From: Sphingomonas glacialis
GTDB lineage: Bacteria; Pseudomonadota; Alphaproteobacteria; Sphingomonadales; Sphingomonadaceae
Length of the DNA stretch: 64,000 bases
Direction: 5' to 3'
Assembly: GCF_014653575.1 (NCBI RefSeq)
Contig: NZ_BNAQ01000001.1
Location: 62,001 to 126,000, forward strand
The notes beneath the pieces were generated by a model. That model ran no database searches and was not told where the DNA came from. It saw nothing but the letters and a program-made list of their open reading frames with translations. Of this stretch, positions 48,501-58,777 are shown one piece after another (the stretch's first letter is position 1; each line of letters starts with the position of its first letter). The position numbers were made by a program, and so were the translations under genes.

Positions 48501-50045
48501 ATGACCGGATTGACGATAGCCCTGGTGGCGATAGCCGCGCTTCTGATCGGGCTCGCGCTCGGCTGGGTGTTCGGCAGCAAGCCGGTCGCCGCCGCGCGTG
48601 CCGATTCGGCCGCGCGCGAGGCGGATTTCAAACGCGCGATCGTCGATCTCGCCAGCGCCGAGGAACGCGCGCGTGCGGCCGACCAGCTCCGCGTCGAGCT
48701 CGCGACGATCCGCGACGAACGCGATGTCGCCCGGCTCGAGAACACCGCGCTCAAGACCCACACCGCGGCGTTCGAAAATCGTCTCGCCGACATGCAGGCC
48801 ACCAGCGAAGCGCGCCAACGCGCCGAACGCGACACCTATGAGGGCCGCATCGCCGATATCCGGCAAGTCACTGCGGCGCGCGAGAAGATGGTGAGCGACG
48901 CGCACGCGACTCGCATCGCCGAACTGCTCCACGCCAAGGAATTGCTCGCGACGCAATTCGCCGAGGTTTCGAACAAGCTGCTGGCCGACGCGCAGAACGC
49001 CTTCCTCAAGCGCGCCGACGAACGCTTCCGCCAGTCGGAGGAGACCGCGGGCGCGAACCTCAAGTCGATGCTCCAGCCGGTCAGCGACCGCCTGCTGCGT
49101 TACGAGGAGGCCGTGACCAAGGTCGAGCTCGACCGCGTCAGCGCTTTCGACCAGTTGAAGGGCCAGATCGAGGGCCTCCGCGTCGGCCAGGAAAAGGTCT
49201 CGAGCGAGGCCGCCAAGCTCGTCAACTCGCTCCGCAACGCGCCCAAGTCGCGCGGGCGCTGGGGCGAGCAGCAATTGAAAAATGTGCTCGAAACCTGTGG
49301 CTTGTCCGAACACACCGATTTCCAGACCGAAGTCTCGGTCGCGAGTGGCGATGCCGACGAGCGGGCAGGGGGGCGGCTCCGCCCCGACGCAATCGTCAAG
49401 GTGCCTGGCGGGCGTGCGCTGGTGATCGACGCCAAGGTGTCGCTCAACGCTTACCAGGACGCATTCGGCGCGGTTGACGAGGAGGAACGCGCCAAGGGCC
49501 TCGCGCTCCACGCAGCCGCGATGCGCGCGCACGTCAACGGGCTCGGTAACAAAGCCTATTGGAGCCAGTTCGCCGACGCGCCCGACTACGTCATCATGTT
49601 CGTGCCCGGCGAGCATTTCCTCTCCGCCGCGCTCGAGCAGGACCCGACGCTGTGGGACTTCGCGTTCGAAAAGCGCGTGCTGTTGGCAACGCCGACCAAC
49701 CTCATCGCGATCGCCCGCACCGTCGCGGCGGTATGGCGTCAGGAGCGGCTGGCGAAGGAAGCTGCCGAGATCGGCCGGCTCGGCAAGGAAATGCACGACC
49801 GGCTCGCCAAGGTGGCCGACGATCTGCGCAAGGTCGGCGCCGGGCTCAACAGTGCGGTCAACAATTTCAACAGCTTCTCGAACTCTTTTAACGGCCGATT
49901 GATGGTGACGGGCCGCAAGTTCCGCGACCTCAACATCGAGACCGGCGCGCGCGAGCTCGAGGATGTGTCACCGGTCGAAGCGCTCGCACGCTATGACGAG
50001 ACTTCGAAGCTCTTGACGCATGCCGAGGAAAAGGCGTCAGAATAG
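48501..50045 (+). CDS. rmuC: DNA recombination protein RmuC
   Basis: RmuC limits rearrangements at inverted repeats in E. coli. The 514-residue protein has an N-terminal membrane helix (LTIALVAIAALLIGLALGWVFGS) and a long coiled-coil (about residues 30-180, rich in Glu/Arg/Ala). The C-terminal nuclease-like core includes SRGRWGEQQLKNVLETCGL, RLRPDAIVKVPGGRALVIDAKVSLNAY and MFVPGEHFL. ATG 48501 fits the helix. In a repeat-rich genome its inverted-repeat role is of interest. Confidence 0.94.
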   Translation: MTGLTIALVAIAALLIGLALGWVFGSKPVAAARADSAAREADFKRAIVDLASAEERARAADQLRVELATIRDERDVARLENTALKTHTAAFENRLADMQATSEARQRAERDTYEGRIADIRQVTAAREKMVSDAHATRIAELLHAKELLATQFAEVSNKLLADAQNAFLKRADERFRQSEETAGANLKSMLQPVSDRLLRYEEAVTKVELDRVSAFDQLKGQIEGLRVGQEKVSSEAAKLVNSLRNAPKSRGRWGEQQLKNVLETCGLSEHTDFQTEVSVASGDADERAGGRLRPDAIVKVPGGRALVIDAKVSLNAYQDAFGAVDEEERAKGLALHAAAMRAHVNGLGNKAYWSQFADAPDYVIMFVPGEHFLSAALEQDPTLWDFAFEKRVLLATPTNLIAIARTVAAVWRQERLAKEAAEIGRLGKEMHDRLAKVADDLRKVGAGLNSAVNNFNSFSNSFNGRLMVTGRKFRDLNIETGARELEDVSPVEALARYDETSKLLTHAEEKASE

Positions 50046-50068
50046 GCCTCACTGAGCGGGGACGGCGG

Positions 50069-50761
50069 ATGAGCGGCACAGCGTGGATGGCACTGGCGCT
50101 GCTGATTGGCGCGCCGACCGCTGGTGGGGCCGCGTCCCCCGATATCGATGCGGCGCAGAAGGAAGCCATCGACACCGCGTCGCGCGCCGTGCTCGACGGC
50201 CATCCTGAGGCGGCGCTTGCCCGGATCGAGCCGGTGATCGCAGCCTATCAATCGACATATTCGGGCGAGACTCGCAAGATCTATTGCGGCATGTCGACCG
50301 CGCAGACGCTCGCCTATATGGCGCTCGCCGCGTCCGAGAAACACGACGCGGTCGCGTTCGGCCCGGGCTATTGCACTGCGTTATACGTCAAAGGGTTCGC
50401 GCTGGTCGATCTCAAGCGCCTGCCCGAAGCGCGCGCCGTATACGAGCGCGTCGTCGCGCTCGCCCCGATGCACGCGCACTTCCTGACCGAACTCGGCCAG
50501 ACCTACCGGCCCGATCGCAACTGGCCCAAGATGCTCGATCTGTGCACCAGGGCGGCGGGGCTCGCCGATCTCGCGCCGCCCGACGCGGTTGCGAGCGAGC
50601 ACGGCTTTGCCTGGCGCTGCATGGGCTATGCGCTGACCGAACAGGGCAAGCTCGACGAGTCCGAGGCGCTCTATCGCAAATGCCTCGAGCTCGACCCCAA
50701 CGACGCCAAGGCGAAGAGCGAGCTCAGCTATATCGCAGACCAGCGCCGCAAAAAGACCTAG
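50069..50761 (+). CDS. Secreted tetratricopeptide-repeat protein
   Basis: The 230-residue protein has a signal peptide (MSGTAWMALALLIGAPTAGGAA) and TPR-like helices. The clearest is ALTEQGKLDESEALYRKCLELDPNDAKAKSELSYI near the C-terminus; an earlier unit includes GFALVDLKRLPEARAVYERVVALAP. Three central Cys residues may form disulfides in the periplasm. No function is assigned. It follows rmuC by 23 bp and ends with a 4-bp convergent overlap with the SpoU gene. Confidence 0.85.
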   Translation: MSGTAWMALALLIGAPTAGGAASPDIDAAQKEAIDTASRAVLDGHPEAALARIEPVIAAYQSTYSGETRKIYCGMSTAQTLAYMALAASEKHDAVAFGPGYCTALYVKGFALVDLKRLPEARAVYERVVALAPMHAHFLTELGQTYRPDRNWPKMLDLCTRAAGLADLAPPDAVASEHGFAWRCMGYALTEQGKLDESEALYRKCLELDPNDAKAKSELSYIADQRRKKT

Positions 50762-51567
50762 CCGCGCCTTGCCTGCTGCCCGAGCACCTCATACGCCATC
50801 ACCGCAGTCGCGACCGCGGCGTTGAGGCTGTCGGCCTTGCCGAGCATCGGGATCTTGACCAGCAGGTCGCACTGCGCGGCATACGCGTCGGGCATGCCCT
50901 GCGCCTCGTTGCCGGTGAGCAGAAAGGTTGGCGCCTGATACTGCGCCGAGCGATAATCGACGCTGGTATCGAGACTCAGGCCGACGAGCTGCCCCGGCCC
51001 GCTGCGCAGCCAAGGCAGGAACGCGCTCCACTCGCACTGGACGACGGGCACGGTGAACAGCGCCCCCATGCTCGCGCGCACCGCCTCGACCGAAAAGGGG
51101 TCGACGCATTCGCCGATCAGGATCAGCCCGCCAGCCCCGACCGCGTCGCCGGTGCGCAGGATCGTACCGAGATTGCCCGGATCGCGCAGCCGCTCGGCGA
51201 CCAGCCAGATCCCCGCGGCGCCGCGGTCGAGCGTGTCGAGCGCGTGCGCGAATTCGGCGAAGACGCCGACCACCGCCTGCGGGTTGTCCTTGCCCGAGAG
51301 CTTGGAGAGAATGTCGGGGACGGTCTCGATCGCCTCGCCACCCGCGGCTTCGACCGCTTCGACCAGCGCGAGCACGAGCGGATGTGCCGCGCTGTCGCGG
51401 GCGAAGAAGAGATAGTGCGGGATACGCCCGGCCTCGCGCGCCTCGGTGAGGATGCGCAGGCCTTCCGCCAGGAATAGCCCTTCCTCGCGGCGATGGCGTT
51501 TCTCGCGCAAGCTGCGGATGCGCTTGATCAGCGGGTTGGAATAAGCGGTGATCTCGCGGGGCATCAT
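50758..51567 (-). CDS. SpoU-family (TrmH-like) RNA 2'-O-methyltransferase
   Basis: The 269-residue protein has an N-terminal substrate-binding part (ITAYSNPLIKRIRSLREKRHRREEGLFLAEGLRIL) and a SPOUT knot. The knot motifs are LRDPGNLGTILRTGDAVGAGGLILIG, PTFLLTGNEAQGMPDA and KIPMLGKADSLNAAVATAVMAYEV. The target, rRNA or tRNA, cannot be told from motifs. Two adjacent ATGs (51567 and 51564) may start it. The frame is open further upstream through a repeat, but that part is not conserved. Confidence 0.93.
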   Translation of the reverse strand: MMPREITAYSNPLIKRIRSLREKRHRREEGLFLAEGLRILTEAREAGRIPHYLFFARDSAAHPLVLALVEAVEAAGGEAIETVPDILSKLSGKDNPQAVVGVFAEFAHALDTLDRGAAGIWLVAERLRDPGNLGTILRTGDAVGAGGLILIGECVDPFSVEAVRASMGALFTVPVVQCEWSAFLPWLRSGPGQLVGLSLDTSVDYRSAQYQAPTFLLTGNEAQGMPDAYAAQCDLLVKIPMLGKADSLNAAVATAVMAYEVLGQQARRG

Positions 51568-51578
51568 CTTCTTCTTAC

Positions 51579-51685
51579 TCCCCTCCCGCTTGCGGGAGGG
51601 GCTGGGGGTGGGCACCCGACATGTACGGTAGCTGACGCTGACAGCGCGTGCCCACCCCCTACCCCTCCCGCAAGCGGGAGGGGGG
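51579..51685. repeat. Dispersed palindromic repeat, family B (copy B6)
   Basis: It runs from CCCCTCCCGCTTGCGGGAGG to CCCCTCCCGCAAGCGGGAGG, with inner arms CTGGGGGTGGGCA and TGCCCACCCCCTA. It is nearly identical in plan to the copy inside dnaE. It lies between the HPr gene and the SpoU gene on the minus strand. Confidence 0.9.
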
Positions 51686-51695
51686 AAGGGGTGGC

Positions 51696-51968
51696 TCAAT
51701 CCTCGCCGAACTTCGCCTCGACCAGCGCGCACAGCGCGCCGACCGCAGTCTCGGCATGCTCGCCCTCGGCCGAAATCGAGATCGTGTCGCCCATCGCCGC
51801 GCCGAGCATCATCAGCCCCATGATCGAGGTGCCCGTCACCGACCCGGCGCCATCCTTCTCGACCTGCAGCTCGCACGGCTGCGAGGCGGCGAGCGTGACG
51901 AACTTGGCGCTCGCCCGCGCATGCAGCCCGCGCTTGTTGGTAATCAACACCGAACGCTTGACCGACAT
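51696..51968 (-). CDS. ptsH: Phosphocarrier protein HPr
   Basis: HPr relays phosphate from enzyme I to EIIA. The 90-residue protein has the active His in KRGLHARASAKFV and the regulatory Ser site in TGTSIMGLMMLGA, the target of HprK encoded nearby. Its ATG overlaps the EIIA stop by one base (TGATG). No sugar permease (EIIB/C) is in the window, matching the incomplete PTS of alphaproteobacteria, which is a regulatory relay. Confidence 0.96.
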   Translation of the reverse strand: MSVKRSVLITNKRGLHARASAKFVTLAASQPCELQVEKDGAGSVTGTSIMGLMMLGAAMGDTISISAEGEHAETAVGALCALVEAKFGED

Positions 51969-52375
51969 CAGGCGGCCGCCTCGCCGAGAACCTCGGAGGC
52001 GACCGAAATATACTTCCGCCCCGCCTCGCGCGCGGCGGCGACGGCATCGACGATCTTCATTTTCTTGCGCGCCGATTCGAGCCGGATCAGCATCGGCAGG
52101 TTGATGCCGGCGATCACTTCGATCCGCCCGCGCTCCATCAGCGAAATCGCGAGGTTCGACGGCGTCCCACCGAACAGGTCGGTCAGCAGGATCACCCCGC
52201 GCCCGGTATCGACGCGACCGATCGCCTCGGCGATGTCGTTGCGGCGCGCCTCCATATCGTCCTCGGGGCCGATATTGACCGTGGCGACATGCTCCTGCTT
52301 GCCGACCACATGCTCCATCGCCGTCACGAACTCATCGGCCAAACGGCCGTGGGTCACGAGAACCAGTCCGATCAT
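51968..52375 (-). CDS. PTS fructose/mannose-type EIIA domain protein
   Basis: The 135-residue protein has the EIIA-Man fold pattern: IGLVLVTHGRLADEFVTAM with the phospho-accepting His, then GRGVILLTDLFGGTPSNLAIS and VIAGINLPMLIRLES. No EIIB, C or D follows, so it is likely a signalling phosphoacceptor (often called ManX/EIIA-Man in rhizobia). It lies 13 bp after rapZ and overlaps ptsH. Confidence 0.93.
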   Translation of the reverse strand: MIGLVLVTHGRLADEFVTAMEHVVGKQEHVATVNIGPEDDMEARRNDIAEAIGRVDTGRGVILLTDLFGGTPSNLAISLMERGRIEVIAGINLPMLIRLESARKKMKIVDAVAAAREAGRKYISVASEVLGEAAA

Positions 52376-52388
52376 CGTCCCACCCACT

Positions 52389-53354
52389 TCATGCAACACG
52401 CGCCCCATCGTCCCTAATCTCATCGGGCGTCCCGTCGCGCGCACCCTCAAGTGAGTCTTGCGGTGCAGCGGCGAGATCGCGGTGCGCGACCGTGGGCGAA
52501 AATCCCTCGGCGCGCAACCGCGCGGCGATCCGCTGCGCGACATGGACCGAGCGATGTCTCCCTCCGGTACAGCCCAAGGCGATCGTAACATACGATTTTC
52601 CCTCGGCACGGTAGCGCGGGAGCAGCAGCAGCAGCAGCGACTCGATCTGCGCGAGCGCGGCGTCATACGCCGGGTCCTGCGCGATATAGGCCGAGACGTC
52701 GGCATCGAGCCCGGTCCCCGGGCGCAGCTCGGGCACCCAATGTGGATTGCGCAGGAAGCGCATGTCGAAAACGAGGTCAGCCGTCCGCGGCAACCCGCGC
52801 GCAAAGCCGAACGACATCACCGACAAGGTCGGCTCGCCGAGCCGCTCGCCGAGCTGCTCGCCCGAAAACGTCGCGCGCACTTGCTGCGCGAGTTCGTTCG
52901 CGGTTAGGTTCGTCGTGTCGATCAGCCGGTTCGCCCAGCCGCGCAGCGGCGCCAGCAATTCGCGTTCGCGCGCGATGCCGTCCGATGCCGGCCGGTCGAG
53001 CGCGAGCGGATGCCGCCGCCGCGTCTCGGAATAGCGCCGCTCGAGCTCGTTCCCCGCACAATCGAGGAACAGCGTGCCGATGTCATAGCCATGGACTTCG
53101 CGCAGCTGCTTGATTCGCTCGACGATCCGCTCGGGATCGAAATCGCGCGTCCGCGCGCCGATGCCGAGCGCGAGCGGCTGTGCCGAACGCTCGAACCCCT
53201 CGGGCAACGGCGCATTGAGCAAGCGATCGAGCAGCAGCAGCGGGAGATTGTCGACCACTTCCCAGCCGAGATCCTCGAGCGTGCGCAACACGGTCGATTT
53301 CCCCGCGCCCGACATGCCGGTAACGAGCAGGATATCCTTGGGATCGCGTTTCAT
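52389..53354 (-). CDS. rapZ: RNase adapter / nucleotide-binding protein RapZ
   Basis: The 321-residue protein has a P-loop LLVTGMSGAGKSTVLRTLEDLGWEVVDNLPL and a second Walker-like region. The C-terminal phospho-sugar-binding domain has VTIALGCTGGRHRSVHVAQRIA. In E. coli RapZ senses glucosamine-6-phosphate and guides RNase E to GlmZ. In alphaproteobacteria the gene sits with hprK and ptsH and its target is not established. The tail beyond about residue 300 is extended and acidic/Gly-rich. It overlaps hprK by 4 bp. Confidence 0.95.
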   Translation of the reverse strand: MKRDPKDILLVTGMSGAGKSTVLRTLEDLGWEVVDNLPLLLLDRLLNAPLPEGFERSAQPLALGIGARTRDFDPERIVERIKQLREVHGYDIGTLFLDCAGNELERRYSETRRRHPLALDRPASDGIARERELLAPLRGWANRLIDTTNLTANELAQQVRATFSGEQLGERLGEPTLSVMSFGFARGLPRTADLVFDMRFLRNPHWVPELRPGTGLDADVSAYIAQDPAYDAALAQIESLLLLLLPRYRAEGKSYVTIALGCTGGRHRSVHVAQRIAARLRAEGFSPTVAHRDLAAAPQDSLEGARDGTPDEIRDDGARVA

Positions 53355-53773
53355 AGCGTCTCTCTAACGTCGCGGAGCGCCAATTCCACCTTGATCGGTG
53401 CCGAAGCCGCGAAAGCATCGAGCGCGACCACGGGCACTGCAATGCCAGCGATGACGGTCGACTCGTTCCGCTCGGGCATCCGCGCGACCGCACCTCCAAG
53501 CCGTATAACGAGTGCGACCGCAATCTCGTCGATATACGGCATAGCCCGGATCCCGATCCCGCGCACCTCGATCTTTCCGGCGATCGTGTCGGGTGCCGTC
53601 GCGCGGAGCCCGCCCGCGACCGCGCGGACCGCGGTATAGTCGTCGCTGACGAGACGTGCCCCGCGATCGATCAGCCGCAGCGCAAGGTCCGACTTGCCGC
53701 TTCCCGACGGGCCGATCAGCATCACGCCGAGCTCCCCGATCGCGATCGTCGTCGCATGGATGCGCAGGCTCAT
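53351..53773 (-). CDS. hprK: HPr kinase/phosphorylase HprK (short form)
   Basis: HprK phosphorylates HPr on Ser. This 140-residue protein is only the C-terminal catalytic domain, the usual alphaproteobacterial short form. The P-loop is [32 protein letters not shown], and the family signature is KIEVRGIGIRAMPY. It is coupled to the ChvG-like kinase (ATGA overlap) and to rapZ (ATGA). Confidence 0.95.
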   Translation of the reverse strand: MSLRIHATTIAIGELGVMLIGPSGSGKSDLALRLIDRGARLVSDDYTAVRAVAGGLRATAPDTIAGKIEVRGIGIRAMPYIDEIAVALVIRLGGAVARMPERNESTVIAGIAVPVVALDAFAASAPIKVELALRDVRETL

Positions 53774-55338
53774 CCGGCGGTTTCCGCGGCGGGCAGGCGG
53801 ATGACGAAGCGCGCGCCCGCGGCGCGGTTGGTGCGTTCGGTCGCGACGATGCTGCCCTGATGCGCGTCGACGATCGTCCGCGCGATCGCGAGGCCGAGGC
53901 CTGAATGCTTGCCGAACGCCTCGCCCGCCGGGCGCAGCGACTGGAAGCGCTGGAACACCTGCTCGCGCGCTTCCTCGGGAACGCCGGGACCTTCGTCCTC
54001 GATCGCGACGAACACGCCGTCGGGCTCGTGGCGCGCGACGATCCGGATCAGCCCGCCATCGGGCGAGAAGGAAATCGCATTCTCGATGACATTTTCGAGC
54101 ACCCGCTCGAGCCGCGCGCCTTCGCCCAGCACGACGAGCGACTCGGCTTGCCGTCGGTCGAACTCCAGCCGGATGCCGCGTTCGACGCCGCGCGCCTCAC
54201 GGCTGCCGATCAGCGCCGCGATCATCGCGCCGAGATCGACCGGCTCGAACTTCGCGCGACTGAGCTGCGCGTCGAGCCGCGATGCCTCGGCAATATCGGT
54301 GATCAGCCGGTCGAGCCGGTGAACATCGTCGCGCACGATCGCGAGCAAGCGCTCCTGCAGCGCCGGATCCTTGACCATCGCCAGCCCCTCGACCGCCGAG
54401 CGCAGCGACGCGAGCGGGTTCTTCATCTCGTGCGTCACATCGGCTGCGAACGCCTCGATCGCGTCGATCCGCGCGCGAAGCGCAAGGCTCATGTCCGACA
54501 GCGCGCGCGCGAGCATCCCGATCTCGTCGCGCCGCTCGGGCAGCCGCGGCACCACGACCTCGCGCGCCCGCCCGAGCCGGACGCGCACCGCCGACCAGGC
54601 GAGCCGCCGCAGCGGCCGCACGATCGTCCGCGCGAGGAACAGCGACAGCAGCACCGAGACGATCGCGACGACGAACAGCACGATGCTCAGCCGGAAGCGT
54701 TCGACGCGCACCGTCTGCGTGATGTCGCGCGCATTGAAGGTCGTCATCACCACGCTGCCGCCGGGCATCGGCGATGCGGCGGTGATGACGGGGGTGCGGT
54801 CGGGCGCGCGCCACACCGTCGCCGCGACGGTCGGGGCCGATCGCACGGTGCGCACGTCGGGCCAGGCGAGCCCGTTGCTGCGCTCGCGATAGAGCGGCGC
54901 GCGCGGCGTGCCGACGACGGTGTCGATCCCGGCGTCGAGGAAGCGCGCCGCGCCCTGGGTCCAGGCCTGTTTGTCGGGGTCCTGGAGCACGAAGTTGCGC
55001 AAACCCAGCGCGCGCGTGTCGATGATCAGCTTGGCGTCGGCATCGTAGATGCGGATCCAGCTGCCCATGTCGCGCGCCAGCTTGACCGAGAGGTCGGGGC
55101 GTTGCGCGGTCGGCACCGCGACCACCGCCTCGGCGATCAGCCGCGCCTCGCGGATCGATTGCGTGACGCGCCCGTCGACGATCCGGCTGCGATACGAATC
55201 GAGGTAGAAGAAGCCGCCCGCGAGCATCGCCAGCGCGAAGACGTTGACGAACAGGATGCGCGGCGTGAGCGAGACGCGCGCCGACCAGCGCAACGACAGC
55301 GCGCGCGCATCCTCGTCGCTCGGATCGAGCACGAGCAT
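53770..55338 (-). CDS. chvG: ChvG-like sensor histidine kinase
   Basis: The 522-residue kinase has two membrane helices: one near residues 30-46 (LFVNVFALAMLAGGFFYL) and a second (LSIVLFVVAIVSVLLSLFLA). Between them is a periplasmic sensor of about 190 residues. HAMP follows, then the HisKA motif DVTHEMKNPLASLRSAVEG with phospho-His, N box VLENVIENAISFSP and G box EDEGPGVPEEAREQVF. Gene order with ChvI, HprK and pckA identifies the ChvG/ExoS/BvrS family, which senses acidity or envelope stress. The ribosome site at 55338 is weak. Confidence 0.92.
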   Translation of the reverse strand: MLVLDPSDEDARALSLRWSARVSLTPRILFVNVFALAMLAGGFFYLDSYRSRIVDGRVTQSIREARLIAEAVVAVPTAQRPDLSVKLARDMGSWIRIYDADAKLIIDTRALGLRNFVLQDPDKQAWTQGAARFLDAGIDTVVGTPRAPLYRERSNGLAWPDVRTVRSAPTVAATVWRAPDRTPVITAASPMPGGSVVMTTFNARDITQTVRVERFRLSIVLFVVAIVSVLLSLFLARTIVRPLRRLAWSAVRVRLGRAREVVVPRLPERRDEIGMLARALSDMSLALRARIDAIEAFAADVTHEMKNPLASLRSAVEGLAMVKDPALQERLLAIVRDDVHRLDRLITDIAEASRLDAQLSRAKFEPVDLGAMIAALIGSREARGVERGIRLEFDRRQAESLVVLGEGARLERVLENVIENAISFSPDGGLIRIVARHEPDGVFVAIEDEGPGVPEEAREQVFQRFQSLRPAGEAFGKHSGLGLAIARTIVDAHQGSIVATERTNRAAGARFVIRLPAAETAG

Positions 55339-55354
55339 CGCCGCCGCCGCCGGG

Positions 55355-56062
55355 TCAGTCCTCCGAGAAACGATAGCCCGCTCCATACAGCGTCTCGATC
55401 GCATCGAATTCGGGATCGACCTGGCGGAACTTCCGCCGGACGCGCTTGATATGGCTGTCGATCGTCCGGTCGTCGACATAGATGTCGTCGTGATAGGCGG
55501 CATCCATCAACTGGTTGCGCGTCTTGACGATCCCGGGCCGCTGCGCGAGCGTTTCGAGGATCAGGAACTCGGTGACCGTCAGCACGACGTTTTGGCCCCC
55601 CCAGGTGACGCGGTGCCGCGCGGTATCCATCGCGAGCCGCCCACGCGTGAGCGACGTCTCCGCGCTCGCCTCCTCGCCCGCCGAGCCGCTCGTCGAGACC
55701 TCGGTCCGCCGCAGGATCGCACGGATCCGTGCGATCAGCAGCCGCTGCGAGAAGGGCTTGGCGATATAATCGTCGGCGCCCATCGCCAGGCCCAGCGCCT
55801 CGTCGAGTTCGTCATCCTTCGAGGTGAGGAAGATCACCGGGATCATGCTCTTCTCGCGCAAGCGTCGTAGCAGCTCGAGACCGTCCATCCGCGGCATCTT
55901 GATGTCGAGGATCGCGATGTCGGGCGGATTGTCGATCAGCGCCTTGAGCGCGGTCTCGCCATCGGAATAGAGCCGCGTGACAAAGCCTTCGGCCTGCAGC
56001 GCGATCGATACCGATGCGAGGATGTTGCGGTCGTCATCGACCAGCGCGATCGTTGCCGTCAT
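55355..56062 (-). CDS. chvI: ChvI-like OmpR-family response regulator
   Basis: The 235-residue regulator has receiver acidic residues in IALVDDDRN, phospho-Asp in [13 protein letters not shown] and conserved Lys in [11 protein letters not shown]. The OmpR winged helix ends [32 protein letters not shown] and [19 protein letters not shown] short Gly/Ser/Thr-rich linker lies between. ChvI regulators control envelope and carbon genes in rhizobia. It is 16 bp from chvG and divergent from pckA, with a 166-bp shared spacer. Confidence 0.94.
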   Translation of the reverse strand: MTATIALVDDDRNILASVSIALQAEGFVTRLYSDGETALKALIDNPPDIAILDIKMPRMDGLELLRRLREKSMIPVIFLTSKDDELDEALGLAMGADDYIAKPFSQRLLIARIRAILRRTEVSTSGSAGEEASAETSLTRGRLAMDTARHRVTWGGQNVVLTVTEFLILETLAQRPGIVKTRNQLMDAAYHDDIYVDDRTIDSHIKRVRRKFRQVDPEFDAIETLYGAGYRFSED

Positions 56063-56091
56063 CGGCGGGGGCAATCCTTCATCATTTCGCA

Positions 56092-56114
56092 GGCGGCTTA
56101 ATCCATTAGCCGCC
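56092..56114. promoter_or_regulatory. Inverted repeat in the chvI-pckA spacer
   Basis: GGCGGCT (56092-56098) and AGCCGCC (56108-56114) are perfectly complementary with a 9-base loop. It lies about 30-50 bases upstream of chvI, so it is either a leader hairpin or a protein-binding palindrome shared with the divergent pckA promoter. No binding-site consensus was matched. Confidence 0.4.
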
Positions 56115-56228
56115 CAGCCTCAATGGAAGCTGAACGGACCGATTTGACCGGCACGCCCCGCCTCGATATGCGCGACCGGAACACCGCGAGGTCAAAATGA
56201 CCCGCACGGGACAGTAGGAGAAACCCCA

Positions 56229-57836
<1,608 letters not shown>

Positions 57837-57851
57837 CCTGCCCGCGTCTCC

Positions 57852-57880
57852 GGATCGGGCACCGCATTGGAGCCCGATCC
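57852..57880 (+). terminator. Perfect hairpin after pckA, loop contains the next gene's ribosome site
   Basis: GGATCGGGC (57852-57860) pairs with GCCCGATCC (57872-57880) around an 11-base loop. The TTGGAG (57867-57872) ribosome site of the next gene lies in the loop and stem edge, and the ATG follows at 57882. It could be a pckA terminator, or a structure that controls translation of the downstream gene. Confidence 0.45.
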
Positions 57881-57881
57881 G

Positions 57882-58334
57882 ATGACCGACTTGCCCTACC
57901 GCCCCTTTCCCGATGACGCCGCGATCCGGCGTGTCGGGGAGGGGCTGCTCGACCGCACCCTGCCGCGCCCCGACTGGACGCACGAGGCGCATCTCGCCGC
58001 AACGCTCTGGCTCGCCCGCGACCGGCGCGACATCGACCTCGATGCGCAGATCGCGACGATCATCTCGCGCTACAACGCCGCCGTCGGCGGGGTGAATGAC
58101 GACAGCCACGGCTATCACGACACGATCACGCGCGCCTATCTCGCCGGCATCCGCGCGCACCTCGCTGCGCGCGACCCGGCCGAGCCGCTCGTCGCCAGCG
58201 TCGATGCGCTGCTCGCCAGCCCCGCCGGGCAGCGCGATTGGCCGCTGCGCTTCTACAGCCGCGCGCGGCTCTTCTCCGTCGCGGCGCGGCGCGCTTTCGT
58301 CACGCCCGATCTCGCGCCGCTGCCCGTAGCGTGA
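57882..58334 (+). CDS. Conserved hypothetical protein
   Basis: The 150-residue protein is a helical globular protein with a conserved WTHEAHLAATLWLA segment, a GYHDTITRAYLAGIRAHL segment and a final RLFSVAARRAFVTPDLAPLP. His/Glu/Asp-rich positions (WTHEAH, GYHDT) suggest a metal or ligand pocket, but I do not recognise a characterised family. The start at 57882 follows TTGGAG. It is downstream of pckA by 45 bp across the hairpin. Confidence 0.75.
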   Translation: MTDLPYRPFPDDAAIRRVGEGLLDRTLPRPDWTHEAHLAATLWLARDRRDIDLDAQIATIISRYNAAVGGVNDDSHGYHDTITRAYLAGIRAHLAARDPAEPLVASVDALLASPAGQRDWPLRFYSRARLFSVAARRAFVTPDLAPLPVA

Positions 58335-58375
58335 TACGCTCGGCGCCTCGCAAATTGACGATCAAGGATGCACCC

Positions 58376-58690
58376 ATGGGAATGCTCGACGGCCTGCTCG
58401 GCCAAGTCACCCAAAACGTCGACGTGAAGAACCTCGCCGAGAAGATCGGTCTGACCCCCGAGCAGATCGAATCGGCGGTCGCCGCGCTCGGCCAGGCGCA
58501 TGCCGCACCCGGCGACACCGTCGCGACCGCAGCCGAGACCACCGGCCTGCCGACCGACACGCTCCAACAGATCCTCGCGCATCTCGGCGGGGAGGGCGCG
58601 CTTGCCGGTTTTGCGAGCCAGCTCGCCGGGCAGGGCGGGGTGCTCGGCCAGCTCGGTGGCTTGGCCGAGGGTTTCTTCGGAAAGAAATGA
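58376..58690 (+). CDS. Small YidB/DUF937-like helical protein
   Basis: The 104-residue protein starts MGMLDGLLGQVTQNVDVKNLAEKIGLTPEQIESAVAALG. It has Gly/Ala/Leu-rich helical segments and ends GVLGQLGGLAEGFFGKK. The pattern is reminiscent of YidB/DUF937 proteins, whose function is unknown. A second ATG two codons in is also possible. No ribosome site is clear (AAGGATG lies before it). Confidence 0.7.
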   Translation: MGMLDGLLGQVTQNVDVKNLAEKIGLTPEQIESAVAALGQAHAAPGDTVATAAETTGLPTDTLQQILAHLGGEGALAGFASQLAGQGGVLGQLGGLAEGFFGKK

Positions 58691-58777
58691 GCTCTTCGGA
58701 TCGGTCGCGTCGCGCCGCCGCGTGGCCGATCCGCTTTGCGCTTCAATCGCCGCGCGCGATTGGCTAAGCGTCTGGAG

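Noticed and set aside
51568-52047. N-terminal extension of the SpoU methyltransferase through a repeat and the HPr gene
   Set aside because: The family starts at the MPREITAYSNPLIK-type segment, and the extension is antisense to HPr on a different frame.
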